From assembly GCA_007844125.1 (NCBI GenBank), contig CM017561.1, positions 33,256,700 through 33,320,699 of the forward strand: 64,000 bases of DNA. The letters are read 5' to 3'. The position numbers were made by a program, and so were the translations under genes. Within the stretch, counting starts at the first letter, position 1. Every line of letters starts with the position of its first letter. The notes below the pieces were generated by a model. It was not told the DNA's origin and ran no database searches. It worked only from the letters and a program-made list of their open reading frames with translations. Shown in pieces: positions 1 to 12,112 of this stretch. Source of the DNA: Sinonovacula constricta (taxonomy: Eukaryota; Mollusca; Bivalvia; Cardiida; Solecurtidae).

Positions 1-495
1 AGGCAAATGGTTGTTGTCTAAGCACTAATGTATAATAACACAGTAGTTGTTGAGTTTTTCTAATGTACAGTTAATTATGTAGGTTCGGGTCAAGGTTAGA
101 GATTATGCAAACGTTACAGATTGGGGTCCTGGTCATTTTTATGCATTGACGATGATGTCATTTCTTTCATCATTCTGGTATTTTCTTATTTCTTACTGAT
201 CAGTTGTGTAAACAGTTATCCTGAGAGTCATGACAAATCTTTGCCATAAAAGTTTCGTTAGTTTTAACTTCATGGAATGTAATAACCCAGTATTTAGTAA
301 ACGTTTTTGTGTTGATAATGCCTTTAAAGTCTGGGAATCAGGTACTCTCAGTCTTGTATTGAGACCCTTATAATATGTCATCAAAACTTGCAGTACAAGG
401 TGAACATCATCGATATTATGCCATTTCTATTGTACAATGTAAGTAGGGATTTATTCTATATTGATTCCAAATATAATATTTTTACATTAACTAAG
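1..495. other. AT-rich intergenic DNA
   Basis: I see no exon with convincing splice sites, no protein similarity and no repeat before the 77-bp satellite. The only open stretch, on the minus strand, is short and of random composition. Confidence 0.5.
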
Positions 496-1034
496 GACTG
501 ATGTTTGATTTATGTCCAGCCTTGGGTCCCCAGCCAGTAGTAATGAACAGATGGTATTGTTTGACATGCTAGGACTGATGTTTGATTTATGTCCAGCATT
601 GGGTCCCCAGCCAGTAGTAATGAATAGATGGTATTGTTTGACATGCTAGGACTGATGTTTGATTTATGTCCAGCATTGGGTCCCCAGCCAGTAGTACTGA
701 ACAGATGGTATTGTTTGACATGCTAGGACTGATGTCTAATTTATGTCCAGAATTGGGTCCCCAGCCAGTAGTAATGAACAGATGGTATTGTTTGACATGC
801 TAGGACTGATGTCTAATTTATGTCCAGAATTGGGTCCCCAGCCAGTAGTAATGAACAGATGGTATTGTTTGACATGCTAGGACTGATGTCTAATTTATGT
901 CCAGAATTGGGTCCCCAGCCAGTAGTAATGAACAGATGGTATTGTTTGACATGCTAGGACTGATGTCTAATTTATGTCCAGAATTGGGTCCCCAGCCAGT
1001 AGTAATGAACAGATGGTATTGTTTGACATGCTGA
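496..1034. repeat. 77-bp satellite, seven tandem copies
   Basis: Seven head-to-tail copies of a 77-bp unit start at 496, 573, 650, 727, 804, 881 and 958. Each begins GACTGATGT and ends GACATGCTAG. Spacing is exactly 77 with no indels. Copies 1-3 share TTTGATTTATGTCCAGC while copies 4-7 carry TCTAATTTATGTCCAGA, so there are two homogenised sub-blocks. Frames open through the array are by-products of the repetition. No gene is supported here. Confidence 0.95.
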
Positions 1035-1255
1035 TACATATTTACCCGGTAGATTAAAACATCAGCTACTGTCAATGTGTTTTAAGTCAATCAGTAATAT
1101 AAATTCCCAACAAGTACTTAACAACTTTTCTTTATGTATTAAAAGCCAATCATTTTCATGCACCCCCACCTCATTCTTGGTTACTTTTTACATGTAGGTT
1201 TCAATTGTCATTATCATATGAAGAATATCTGTTTGAATAATTATGTATCCAATGA

Positions 1256-1480
1256 GGGACGCCCATGGTGTAGTGGTAGAGTCGCCAATTTGTAACTCCT
1301 CTGACAGCTTAGCCTCTCACAGCGAGTCCCAACCGGGGTCGAAGGTCTTCTAGCCGACTTGCGGTGTGCTGTCGCTCTTCCTAGACATTTGTCTATGGTC
1401 TCCCTCCACCAAAAAACTGGATATTCCATTATGATCTTAATTGGACACTGCAATGCTTTTTTCAAAAACAAAACATTATC
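1256..1480 (+). mobile_element. tRNA-derived SINE, family C, copy 1
   Basis: The head carries a good RNA polymerase III A box (TGGTGTAGTGG) followed by a degenerate B-box region. The body aligns along its length with the copy at 48924-49172: both have GGTAGAGTCGCC, CTCCTCTGAC, a GGTCTTC segment and a 3' end of TTTTTCAAAAACAAAAC. The shared A-rich tail supports retroposition. The B box has decayed, so the copy is probably old and silent. Confidence 0.8.
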
Positions 1481-3789
1481 CATTGAAATGTTTATTTTAA
1501 TGTATTTACCACAGTGAACTGGTGCACATACATGTTTAGTGCACACTCTCAAATTGGCTTTAGCTAACAGTTACCTAGATTGTATGTGAACATGAGTGGT
1601 AGAATACCTTACATTTGTAATTGTATCATTCAGTATGCATTTAATGTTGGATAAACATTGTTTAAGTGTGGGTTTGTGTGATTATCAATTGGGTTTGAAA
1701 GCTTTTTCCTTGTTTTGTTATTGTATGAAACACCATGTTTATTTCAACACATTTTTAACCTTTTTACTACCAAGCTCTATATTCAGCTACATACCAAGGA
1801 TAAATAAGGGAAGATAAGGGAAAATTGGCAAAGCTTATCATCAAAATTTTTATTGGTCTATACTACTTGGCGTTCATACCCACATCCTCTTGGGCTACTC
1901 ACGGCCGCTAATAGTTCAACACAGTGTGGTATCGTTCAAAGCAGCCAATGCAAAGTCCAGGTTCATCATCACAAGGCAGATTGTCTTTATAGGTAATGAA
2001 AATAACATCTTAACTGATCAAATAGCTTTGCAATATGCCAAGATTCTTTATAATTATATAGCTGTAGCGACAGAAAAAGACATTTATATGTTATATGGGA
2101 AGGCTATAATGCGACGGAAATCTCTGTAGCTCTAGGTAGAGAAAAGATTAAATATGTCATTGTATGGGATTCTTTATCATTCTGCTGTGTATTGAGAGAC
2201 ATAATGTTTTATATACATTTTCAATATAGCAAGATTGATGTAATTGAAAAACTACAACTGCTGTGTTAACTATTACACCTAATTGAATCAACATAAAGGA
2301 ACGTATTGTTTCTTAACAATATGTAAAATGGCAATAAAAGTTTGCATCAAAACCAAGGAAACAGTGTTAACCCTAGCATAATTGTGTGTTAAGGCATAAT
2401 CAATTATGAAATTGGTTTTATTATGTTATAGTAATATATCTAGCATAACTATAACCCTAACAGTAATACTGCAAGTGTGTGTGTTGGGGGATGGATGTTA
2501 ATTGGCGGTTTGATGTTGAATAAGCAGGGTCAAATAGATTTCACTTGAAATCGTGGCCATCAGTTTTGTCTTTTCTACATATACATAGAGTGAGTGGTTT
2601 GCATGTCAGAAAAAAATGATGTACACGCTAAATTGTGCTATTTATTTACATGACTATTAAAAATAAAAAAACATGTATTTTGTATTGTTGTTATTTTTTC
2701 TCCAGGTTATGAAATATTATAATTTATGTAGATATACAAATTGTAATATTCTTTATGCTGTGGGAATAACACAAAGATAATACATTTTGTTTGATTAAAA
2801 CGAAAAAGATGTAATGGGAGGAGCATGGATGTACCAATTATTTGTGTGCATGCATGTGTTTGTGCATATGTGTCTCTGTGTGTATATGTGTTTGTGATGA
2901 TGAGAGAGGAAGACAGAGAATGTATGTAAAGCTACAATACGTTTCTAAATAAAAGATACAGCAAAAATATAGATGTGCTTATATATCTTTTACATAATTA
3001 TTTTCTTACCGGTGTGTGAAAGTGGGGAGACAATAGACTGGGTAGTCAAGTATGAGAACAAAAAAACTGAAAAAAAGGCACAAGTAGCTAGATTTCCCTA
3101 TAGACTTTGCAGCAATAAGTGTAGATTCTATTAAGACAGCTCCCAGATGGAGCTTGCTGATCTGGACCTACACTTTGTTGTACTGGTAAATGCAAAATTT
3201 ATGGTGCAAAAAGGTTAAGAGTGAAAAACGAGCCTGTCATGAAAAATAGAACGCTTTATTTCCTTCTGGGTAATTATGGATGATTTGGTTAATTACTGGC
3301 ATCTGTCTATATGGGTTTGTGTTATTTTGTTACCACATCATTGACACCAGAAACTATCAATTCTCATATATTATTAATATTCAGTCTCCCCTTTTAGCTG
3401 TAAACTACATCTGCCACAGGCATCATACCAGTTTTTGCTTTTGGACAATCATGTAGAAAACTTTGGACTTGTCAATAAAACTTTTAAACCTTACTTTATG
3501 ATTCATGGTTAGACTTTTAGGTTATAACTGGCTTGTGCTTGAGAAATATGGACTGGAAAGAGAGTGTTGTTTTATAAAGGATTCATATACTGGATGTTTA
3601 ATTTGAATGAAAACACCATTTGGTAATATTTTTTCTTGGAAGAAATTAACAATCTAATTTTTATTTGATTTGGTAATACAAGAAAAAAAAGAGTGCCAGT
3701 TTGATGTGTATTTTAACAGATTAAAAAAATAACTGGAACAAACTTCAAATAGATAAATTCACAGCAGAATTATAAAACTGTTTTGTTTA
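1481..3789. other. Intergenic AT-rich DNA upstream of the secreted-protein gene
   Basis: No coding exon is recognised. A palindromic element lies at 3119-3173 and a TACCGGTG motif at 3007. A splice-acceptor-like run, TTTTGTTTAG, ends at 3790, so this stretch may hold non-coding 5' exons or an intron of the gene whose ATG is at 3813. No promoter could be placed. Confidence 0.4.
3119..3173. repeat. Palindromic interspersed element, copy a
   Basis: A 55-bp imperfect inverted repeat. The left arm begins GTGTAGAT, the right arm ends GGACCTACAC, and the loop falls between GCTCCC and GGAGCT. About 17 of 25 arm positions pair. It belongs to the family found about twenty times in this window. It lies outside the giant intron, so the family is not confined to one gene. 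Confidence 0.75.
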
Positions 3790-3812
3790 GTTTTGGAGGA
3801 AAAAAGGATACA

Positions 3813-4454
3813 ATGCAGGACTTCAGGATTTGCTTATTTGTCAAATATATCTCTACCTTGATTTTACTATTCTTTGAACTGACTCAAGGCTGTCAAACTA
3901 AGTCATGGCGCAACATGTCAATGGTGGAACGCCTTTTCAAATCGGACATTGTTCTTTATGGGCAGGACATTGACCATGGGAAATTCCGTCTGCCGACTGA
4001 ACTTGATGCTCGATTTGATGTATTGTGCGTTATCAAGGCAGGATTGAACAGGATTCCTGGCCAGGTTATAATTAAGCAAATCAATGAGGGTGACAAGTGC
4101 TCTGGGGTGAAAAATCAGATGGTAGAAGGTCGGGAATATATTGTTGGTGTGGAAAGACAACTGGATGGCTTCATGGTGTACGCTGATATTAACCCCCTTC
4201 AGCAAACAGCATTTCTTGCAACAGATGAGAATTTTGAGATACTGGCAGCCATTTGTGAGCTTGACAAATGGTTGCCCCCAGCAACTGGAGAGCAGGACCT
4301 GTGTCCTTCACCTACAAAGCCAAGATTTTGTACAACCTTCAGGGATCCAGACGTCAATGGAGTTGCAAAGGTTTCCCTGGAGCCATCTGTGACCCTTCTA
4401 ACCATTCTTAACATTATGTGGATTCTTTATCCTTATCTTGCTATATTCATGTAA
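3813..4454 (+). CDS. Secreted, probably GPI-anchored protein with NTR/TIMP-like features
   Basis: A 213-residue intact frame runs from ATG to TAA. Residues 1-26 look like a signal peptide, with hydrophobic core ISTLILLFF. Cleavage after Gly26 would leave Cys27 at or near the mature N-terminus, as in TIMP/netrin-type domains. The mature part has six cysteines (27, 72, 96, 148, 164, 173), enough for three disulfides, and an N-glycosylation sequon at Asn34. Residues 193-213 are hydrophobic and end the protein, as in a GPI-attachment signal; a single C-terminal membrane anchor is the alternative. The motif order (SDIVLYG near the start, then REYIVG, then ICELDKWLPP) resembles NTR-domain proteins, but no family was confirmed. 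The ATG at 3813 was chosen because no upstream in-frame ATG exists and the signal peptide follows directly. The coding region appears intronless; an acceptor-like TTTTGTTTAG ends at 3790 and may bound the 5' UTR. Confidence 0.75.
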   Translation: MQDFRICLFVKYISTLILLFFELTQGCQTKSWRNMSMVERLFKSDIVLYGQDIDHGKFRLPTELDARFDVLCVIKAGLNRIPGQVIIKQINEGDKCSGVKNQMVEGREYIVGVERQLDGFMVYADINPLQQTAFLATDENFEILAAICELDKWLPPATGEQDLCPSPTKPRFCTTFRDPDVNGVAKVSLEPSVTLLTILNIMWILYPYLAIFM

Positions 4455-5407
4455 TACAAAATTAACAAAATTGCCAAAAACTACAAGCAATGTTTACAAG
4501 ATCAGAGCTGGTTCATCTCCATATACATAACAAGTTTAAGCTGAAGATTACATAACAGGTTTCAGGCTGTCATCTGATTCTTATATTCCTTTATTTCTAC
4601 TATATTTTGGATCAAAATCCTGTATTTTGAAAAACCTCCTATATTTTCTATATTTTTTAAAATATTCCTATATTTTTAGTTAATTTGTCACCAATAAATA
4701 AAGAGAGTAAATATTGCCTTGATACTGCTTCTGGCTTTTTTTCCCACAGGTAAAAGAATTTCTATGCATGCAACAGCATCACAATCTTTCATACATTGCT
4801 GATGTGCTCCTCTTTGTCATCTGTATGGTCACCTTGCAAGACAGTGCAATAGGACACAGGTCTTGTAGGTGACCATTCGGGTGATGGTGGTGTGCTTTGC
4901 AGCAGCCTTCTGCCTGGATTATGATTCTGTTGTTCAAAGTTAATGGTTTCCTTCATTTTTACAGAAGTCATTTTAGACATCAATTATTGTTGAATCAGTC
5001 AGTATACAGGAAAGAATTGTTAGGATAAGTGTCAGCAAATGAAACTACTTAAGTTGGGAACTACTATATTTTGCCTCAAAACTACCCAAAAACTTCTATA
5101 TTTATTGCAAAAATATTCCTATATTCCTCCTATATTTTGGAGAAGACCTGGTTGACTGCCTGACATTACGAGTGATTGCTTTGTGAATTTTTAAACTAAA
5201 ATGTTTTATTTTGATTACAAGCTTTCATAAATGTGAAAAGGTAAAGATTTATATGAGCACCAAAAATCAGCTTATGTATTTGTTACAAAGAACTGTCTTT
5301 TACGTAAGTAAGTCAGAATATATTTAAACAATAAACATATAAAACTGTATGCCTTTTTAATGACATGACACCTTGTAAGAAAAGCATCAATATAAATCTG
5401 AAATAAA
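4455..5407. other. 3' UTR and flank with repeated CCTATATTT motifs
   Basis: After the stop codon the DNA contains clusters of CCTATATTT/CTATATTTT around 4600-4680 and again around 5065-5145, suggesting the ends of an old unclassified element of about 550 bp. No coding exon is recognised. Confidence 0.35.
4693..4702 (+). terminator. Candidate poly(A) signals of the secreted-protein gene
   Basis: Two overlapping AATAAA hexamers lie about 240 bases after the stop codon, on the sense strand. This is a plausible 3' end for a short 3' UTR. The region is AT-rich, so chance occurrence is possible. Confidence 0.45.
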
Positions 5408-6316
5408 ACAAGAGGGCCTTTAATTGCTCACCTGCGGACACAGGCTTTTCATAGGCTCATATCTGGCATCAAGTAATTAAATTATTTACTTTAGAAATCT
5501 TTGGTGAAGATTTGACCATAAATGTGGCCACTGGGCTGATAGCTTTTTCTTGAATTTTACCTTCTAACCTATTGAATCCACATAACCCACTTCAAAACAT
5601 ATGTAAGATTTCATACTGGCAAACATTCTGGTCAAGTTTGGTAAAGTTTGGGCCATGAATGTGGCCTGTAAGTATTTTTGGTTTTTCTACAATTTGATCT
5701 AGTGACCTAGTTACAAACTCGCCCCAGACTTCTTGCAGGCAAACATTCTGGCTATGTTTAGTGGGCTATGACTGGCCTCTAGTGTATTCATAAGCTTTTT
5801 GTAAGATTTGTCCTACTGACCTACTTTTTGACCTCACATGACCCAGTTATGAATTAATCCAAGATTTTACGCAGGCAAACATTCTGATCAGGTTTGGTGA
5901 AGATTGGGCCATAAATGGGGGCTTCTAGTGTGTTTACAAGTTTTTCTATGATCTATTGACCTACTTTTTGACCCCACATGATCCAATAATGAACTTATCA
6001 AAGATTTCATGCAGACACACATTCTGACCAAGTCTGGTGAAGATCGGGCTTTTAATGTGGTCTCTAGTGTGTTCACAAGTTTTTCCTAAAATTTGACCTA
6101 GTGACCTACTTTTTGACCCCAGGTGACCCAATAATGAACTCATCCAAGATTTCATGCAAACATTCTGACTAAGTTTGATAAAGATTAGATAAAAACTGTG
6201 ACCTCTAGTGTGTTCACAAGCTAAAATGTTGACAACAGACGACTGACGACGGACAAAGCGGTATCAGAAAAGCTCATCTTGAGCACATTGTGCTCAGGTG
6301 AGCTAAAAAGGGCTAT
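5408..6316. mobile_element. Non-autonomous element with inverted termini and internal ~140-bp repeats
   Basis: The left end reads GGCCTTTAATTGCTCACCTG and the right end CAGGTGAGCTAAAAAGGGC, so the termini are inverted copies (GCTCACCTG / CAGGTGAGC). The interior has about six divergent units of roughly 140 bp, each with GACCTACTTTTTGACC, then CAATAATGAACT, then CATTCTGACC and a CTCTAGTGTGTTCACAAG segment. From memory, similar sequences are common in bivalve genomes. No transposase is encoded, and the exact ends and target duplication were not resolved. Confidence 0.65.
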
Positions 6317-7440
6317 TGACATGGAAAGAGAAGAAACAACACAAAGTCTCAGGTATGGCTATGAAGTACAGTTTATTAATAACATCCCAAACGTCTACAA
6401 TAACAGGCTCAAATGGACAATAACAAACAGCTTCTGGGGGCACTTTCAGACAAGTTTCTTAAATGATGAATGGCTCAAAGTCATGAAGGTCTGGTTATTT
6501 GAAATGGACTTATCTGGGTGTTTCCATAGAAAATTTAATTTAAAAATTACTATACTCTGCAGTGAAAAAAAGGGCAAAAGCATCTTTAAAGACCAAACCA
6601 ATGACTATTTTCACCATTACAATGGACAAGATTCCATTTTGATTCTAAGCCTGCTGTGATGGTTTATTATATTTAGCACATGATGACACCAAATTATATG
6701 CTTACAACAATATGTTTATGATACTATACAAAATACCAGAAACTCTCCATCACATACTATCCTGCTACATCAGCACTAAGCAGGAGCTGGCTTATCTGGC
6801 TTTATGCTTTCTGCCTAGGAGTATTTTGTGCTTAGCAGCCAAAGCGTTAAAGAATGGCTTACCATACACAATTTTACTCACAACTATCTCATTCCCATGA
6901 TTAAGATAGCCACAATGATTCTACGCAAAATCAGTTCATGTTATTTATGTATGTAAAAAAAATTGCGGATAAAATTTAGACTTTTCGTATGTATTTTGTT
7001 GATACTTAAATAATATCATGGAAAACAAAACTGATGTTATAAAAAGAGCAACATAGAGCAACAATACCTTTCCAAATATTTCAACTCTTATAAAAAGTTA
7101 GAAAATATTTTTGTTTTTAGTTTTCTTCCATTTGCAGCATTTAAACCTCATTAAACATCTCTTTAGAGAAAAATTAAAACTTATGGTATAGTAAAATGAT
7201 TTATTTTAGGGTCAAAACATTTTATCAATTGAATTATTGAGTATTACCCCTTTCTCTCCAAAACATGACCACACAGTGTGGCGTCCTTACAATGTGAAGT
7301 TAGTGCCTTAACAATCATTGTGCTACTATGACGCTCGAACAAGATGTGACCACATAGTATGGATGTCTGTCAAGGGAGCCAAAACAGGGTGAGTAAATCA
7401 GTAATGATTCACTCAGCCCACTAAGTGTAGAGACCTAATC
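6317..7440. other. Intergenic DNA, no gene recognised
   Basis: An open stretch of 126 codons on the plus strand starts inside the preceding repeat element and continues to 6659. Its translation has no recognisable domain and no splice or start context, so I do not call it a gene. The rest is AT-rich. Confidence 0.4.
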
Positions 7441-7846
7441 AGTTTGGATGCCCCAATCATTTTAGATGCCCAATCAGCTTGGATATCAATTTGGATATCA
7501 GTATGGATATCAGCTTGGATATCAGTTTGGATATCAGTTTGGATGCCCCAACCAGTTTAGATGCCCAACCAGTTTAGATGCCAAATCAGTTTGGATGCCC
7601 CAACCAGTTTAGATGCCAAATCAGTTTGGATGCCCCAACCAGTTTGGATATCAGTTTAGATGCCCCAATCAATTTTGATGCCCAATCATTTTGGATGCCC
7701 AATCAGTTTGGATATCAGTTTGGATGCCCTAACCAGTTTAGATGCCAAATCAGTTTAAATGCCCCAACCAGTTTGGATATCAGCTTGGATATCAGTTTGG
7801 ATGCTCCAATCAATTTTGATGCCCAATCATTTTGGATGCCCAATTG
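7441..7846. repeat. Short-period repeat of GGATATCAGTTT / GGATGCCCCAA units
   Basis: Interleaved short monomers, roughly 12 bp (TTTGGATATCAG) and 17-18 bp (TTTGGATGCCCCAATCA), alternate irregularly. The array is diverged, and its short periods produce long but meaningless open frames. Confidence 0.85.
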
Positions 7847-10800
7847 GTCTTGGCATACCTATGGCACCATACCTGTGTCGGGAACATGTGTGCCCCCACC
7901 CATTAGAGACTGTTGTCTGGAACACTAGGACCAAGCTACATGGATATAAGTATATATTAATGGTATATTCTAATCTACAGGGTACACATTTAAATAGGCA
8001 GGAAATCAAGTAAAAAATAACCTACACATAAATATACAAAATATATCCACTTGATGAAGTTGTAAAAAGGGGGAGGTTGGGAAATATTTGATTGTACACA
8101 AAAAAGCAAGCATAAAATATAAACTGTTTAAATATTGCTAATGATGTTTTGAATTATATATGACCCTCTAACTGAGACAAGCTTCATTTCCAAATAAACA
8201 ATTGCACACTTCTATGATATAGAAACCCCTGTGACTAGTACTAAATACTGATACCACATTAATTTGGCTTACAATACTTAACTCAAGACTTTTAAGTCCT
8301 GTACATACAATTTACAATTCAACACCATTGGCTTACCGGTATTTATGAACAAGAACCAAAACATGCTTACACCTGTTCCTGGGCACAAAAACCCATTACT
8401 GTCTTTTGTAATTGTAAGGCTAAACTAGTTTCTATGCAATCAAATGGTTTCAATAATCTTACACAAAATTGCAGATCAAATGTTTACCACCCTTAATTAA
8501 AGCCTTAACATAATTTCTTAATAATTAAGTATACCTGATGGAAATTTAACAATTGGTTTGCCACAAACCAAAATATCTAACATTTCAGAAAAATTATTGC
8601 TAGGAAACAAAGTCTGTGACACAAAACTATTGCTTTGGTGCTTCAGAGTTGCATTTCCTTTCAGCTATGACAGCATTTGCACGAGGCATATCAGAAAAAA
8701 AAAGCTGATTACATCAATGCATTTAAACAGCTATTGCTCTCACTATCACAAACAGTTAATGACTTCTTGCACTTACATAGAAATGCAACACAAAAATGAG
8801 TTGATTTTGACATAAAAAGACATACACATGCATTTGCCTGTTTTGTATTTATTTTCAAAATCAATAATGAATATGATGAAATACTAGATAAAAAATGTAC
8901 ATCGAGAGGATGCAATCTGTTAAAGAATTTCAAAAATGTGTGCAAATGACGATGTGATGTAGAAATGGCTTCACACATGCTAGATGCATTACAAAAAAGC
9001 TTGCCACAAGAAAACCTATTTGCTTGGATGTGTTTGTTTACAATCAAACAAGCACTTTGAGCTCTTACTTTAACCATTAGAGTAAAGCTTTCTGATTATC
9101 GGTAGTTACATTTGGCCGACGAATGTGAACACACACTACATTAAAAAATAATAACCAGCTATATTTATTAATAACCAATATTAACTATTAGTTACTTTTT
9201 TAACAAGAACATACAAAGATAATAAGAAGTATTTCCAGTGTCTGTGCGGCACATACCGGTAGTGTTCAGCCAAGGCGTATTAACAAGGGAGAGAACAACA
9301 ATGACCAGACTTAAGAATATAAACAAAAATAGGTTAGCCATGTATGTATTTGTCTATGCAGAAAGATTTTCTCATATGGCAAGCCTTTTCAAGCACTCAA
9401 ACTTATTATTTGGTCCACTGCTATGTCATACTAGCTCACACTCTCAGTTAAAGTAAATTGAATAAAAATGTTATGTACAAAAATACAATCGAAAGTGCTA
9501 AAAGTAGCAGGGGCGAGATGCATCTATCTGTACACACTACACAGGAATACCAAGTATTCATATCCTGTAAAAATTGGGCTAGGGAATATAACTAGGGAAA
9601 TTATTTTGCCAGAAATTATGTTTCAACAAGAGCACACATTATTGCAAATAATGCATCAATAGGAAACACTAGTTGGAGCTCTACACTCCCTTATATGTTC
9701 TACTATGTGTTCAAAAGTATAGCACAGCTGACTAGGTTTTAAATAAACTTAATAATCTTGTTTGATTTTCATTATTTCCCTACAACACTTATGTAATTCA
9801 CAGGAAATAATGAACTCTTTGGTTTAATCATTCAGAATAAAGGGAGCTAGCTACTTGCAGGTCCAAATTTGTAGTGTTTTAACAACCTATAATGCTCTTA
9901 GAGCATTTAGATACGTATATGACCTCAAAAAAAATGCATGAAAATCATATTCTAATATTAATGAGCATTTTTAATCAATACATTATAATTGCAGTCATTA
10001 GAATAAATGTTTCTTCTTGAAATATTAATGTGCAATAAAATATTCACCATTCTATTTTTATTCTCTCATATATTTAATTTTTTTCTTGAATTTTTGCTAA
10101 AAAAGGCATTATCCAACATTAAAAAAATTCCACAAGGTAAAAAGCTTAGATATAAAAAATATATGATGTAAAACATGGTTAAAACTGTTGTGATATACAG
10201 TCATAATGACTAGAATGAAAGTCACAAATTAATAAAACAATAAAAATATATAAGTTAAAAAAGTATGAAAAAATTGGCACATAAATGCAAATATACAGCA
10301 GAATATGACGATCTACAAAAATTAAGGATTTCATGTAAAAATACAAAATAAAATAAAAATAAAAAAAGACTAGAGAAGAAATAACAAAAAATGCATTGTT
10401 TGAACAATTATGAAGCTCATTTTGAAAAAAAAAATAAAGAGCATTAGGCATTTGAAATATGTATAAGTATAAGCAAAAGGAAGCATGTGATGTACATTAC
10501 TGTATCAACACTAGTTCCAGTTATCATAGAAATGTATATAATGCATGTTAAATAAATCATAAAATAAAACATTAATCTTTGAAAGAAAAGTACATGTAGG
10601 TTCATCAAAACACAGAACATTTCAAATAAGGATGGCAATGGTTAATTTATTATATATCGCCTACCCTACTTATAAATTGCATACAGCATTTAAGCGGTAG
10701 TTTCTGAAGATTTACAAAACCTTATTTGAATTGCAAGTAATGACCACACAATTAAATTAATCTAGCTTATTCCAAGCACCGAAATACAGCTATAATATTT

Positions 10801-11458
10801 ATTTGTCAGGTTAACCGGTTACCAATTTTGTAACTTTTGCCATCCCTTATTTTATATAAATGATCAGTATTAAATGACTAGAGCAAACATATTTTATGTC
10901 ACCATTCCTATGCAATTGGTAAAATGGGAAAATCTCATTACCTACAATGCTCATAACTTCTAAAAGTGATACATTGTCAATACATGCCTTTTACTGAATA
11001 TCCCTAAAAAATAAACACACCTCTTCAGCATCATTTCTTTATCAAAAGATTCTTTCTAGTATTGTTTAGACTTATTATTCAATTAACAAAGTCATCTGTG
11101 CATAAACATTCAATAAAAACACAGACACAATGTGTAAGCCCTCGCTAAATGCAACACCATTAACTTCACCAACAACACGCTATAAGCAGTCTTCAAAAAA
11201 GATACAACATCATTTTAACAAACAACTTCTGAAATGCACATACCATCGCAATCACAATATACATAAACAAAATACAATGTTATAACAATTAATTCCTTTT
11301 ATCTTCAAAACAATACAAATTGAATTGTCTCATAATTAAAACAAATTCAAATGCATGATCATTGTTAGCATATGTACTGTACTTTAACTGGTTTCATTTT
11401 GCCATGTGACACCTATGAATATTTCTATCATAAATTGAGATTCAACTGTAAAAAAAGT
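7847..11458. other. AT-rich 3' flank or 3' UTR of the GRDP-like gene
   Basis: Very AT-rich DNA with no recognisable exon on either strand. It lies downstream of the minus-strand stop codon at 11918 and could be long 3' UTR or intergenic. It contains two TACCGGTA motifs (8334-8341 and 9254-9261) and the palindrome AACCGGTT at 10813-10820. Confidence 0.4.
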
Positions 11459-11464
11459 TTTATT
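11459..11464 (-). terminator. First candidate poly(A) signal of the GRDP-like gene
   Basis: TTTATT on the plus strand is AATAAA on the gene strand, about 450 bases after the stop. It is the first AATAAA found downstream. Others follow in this AT-rich DNA, so the true 3' end is uncertain. Confidence 0.3.
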
Positions 11465-11917
11465 GTCCCTTAAGATTCACATTTATACATCATTATAGTT
11501 ATAATGAAATCTCTGTCAAGCTAAAAATGGCTAAAGTTGGATTGTTATAACCCAAATACCAAAATTTCTCACCATGCAATAATATCAGGTATTTGTACGA
11601 ATATATAACCATGAGATGAAGTCACAAATAATCTGCAACCACAAACCTCGACATCATCGCTGTGTGACATCACAAATCAGTCAGGGGACATCACAATAGT
11701 TGGAGGCTAACAAACTATGACGCAAGTTAAAAGTTATCTACCCTGCAGTCCAGAACCTGATAATTTAAATGCGTCTGATTGGTCAAGTTTGTCTTAATCT
11801 AACCAATCAGTTTCATAAATGATTTCAAGACTTCAACACAAAGTTGTATAACCTCTCTGGTCACAAGACTCTGATGTCACATGACTAGGTTTTATGACAC
11901 TGACTTGGTCACATGAT

Positions 11918-12112
11918 CTAAAAGGAGCCACATGCCGCAGCACCTGCGTCCCCTCCCACATCACCCATAGCCTCCATCTCTCCATCTGTGGCATTCACAT
12001 TGTCTGTGGCATCACCATGGGCATCTGGTGATGAATCATTGGCTTCTGCATCATTATTTGTAGCACTGTCTTGTGCCTTTCCATTCTCACCTCCAGCCTC
12101 TGGTTGTTGGGT
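11918..12112 (-). CDS. GRDP-like gene, last coding exon H
   Basis: 195 bp including the TAG stop. The acceptor is TTTGTTTATTTAG, phase 0. It encodes a 64-residue Asp/Ala/Gly/Asn-rich acidic tail ending GAAACGSF. The composition differs from the Lys/Glu tract in exon E. No domain. Confidence 0.85.
   Translation of the reverse strand, partial: TQQPEAGGENGKAQDSATNNDAEANDSSPDAHGDATDNVNATDGEMEAMGDVGGDAGAAACGSF

Noticed and set aside
6279..6659. 126-codon plus-strand frame
   Set aside because: It begins inside the end of a repeat element and shows no recognisable domain.
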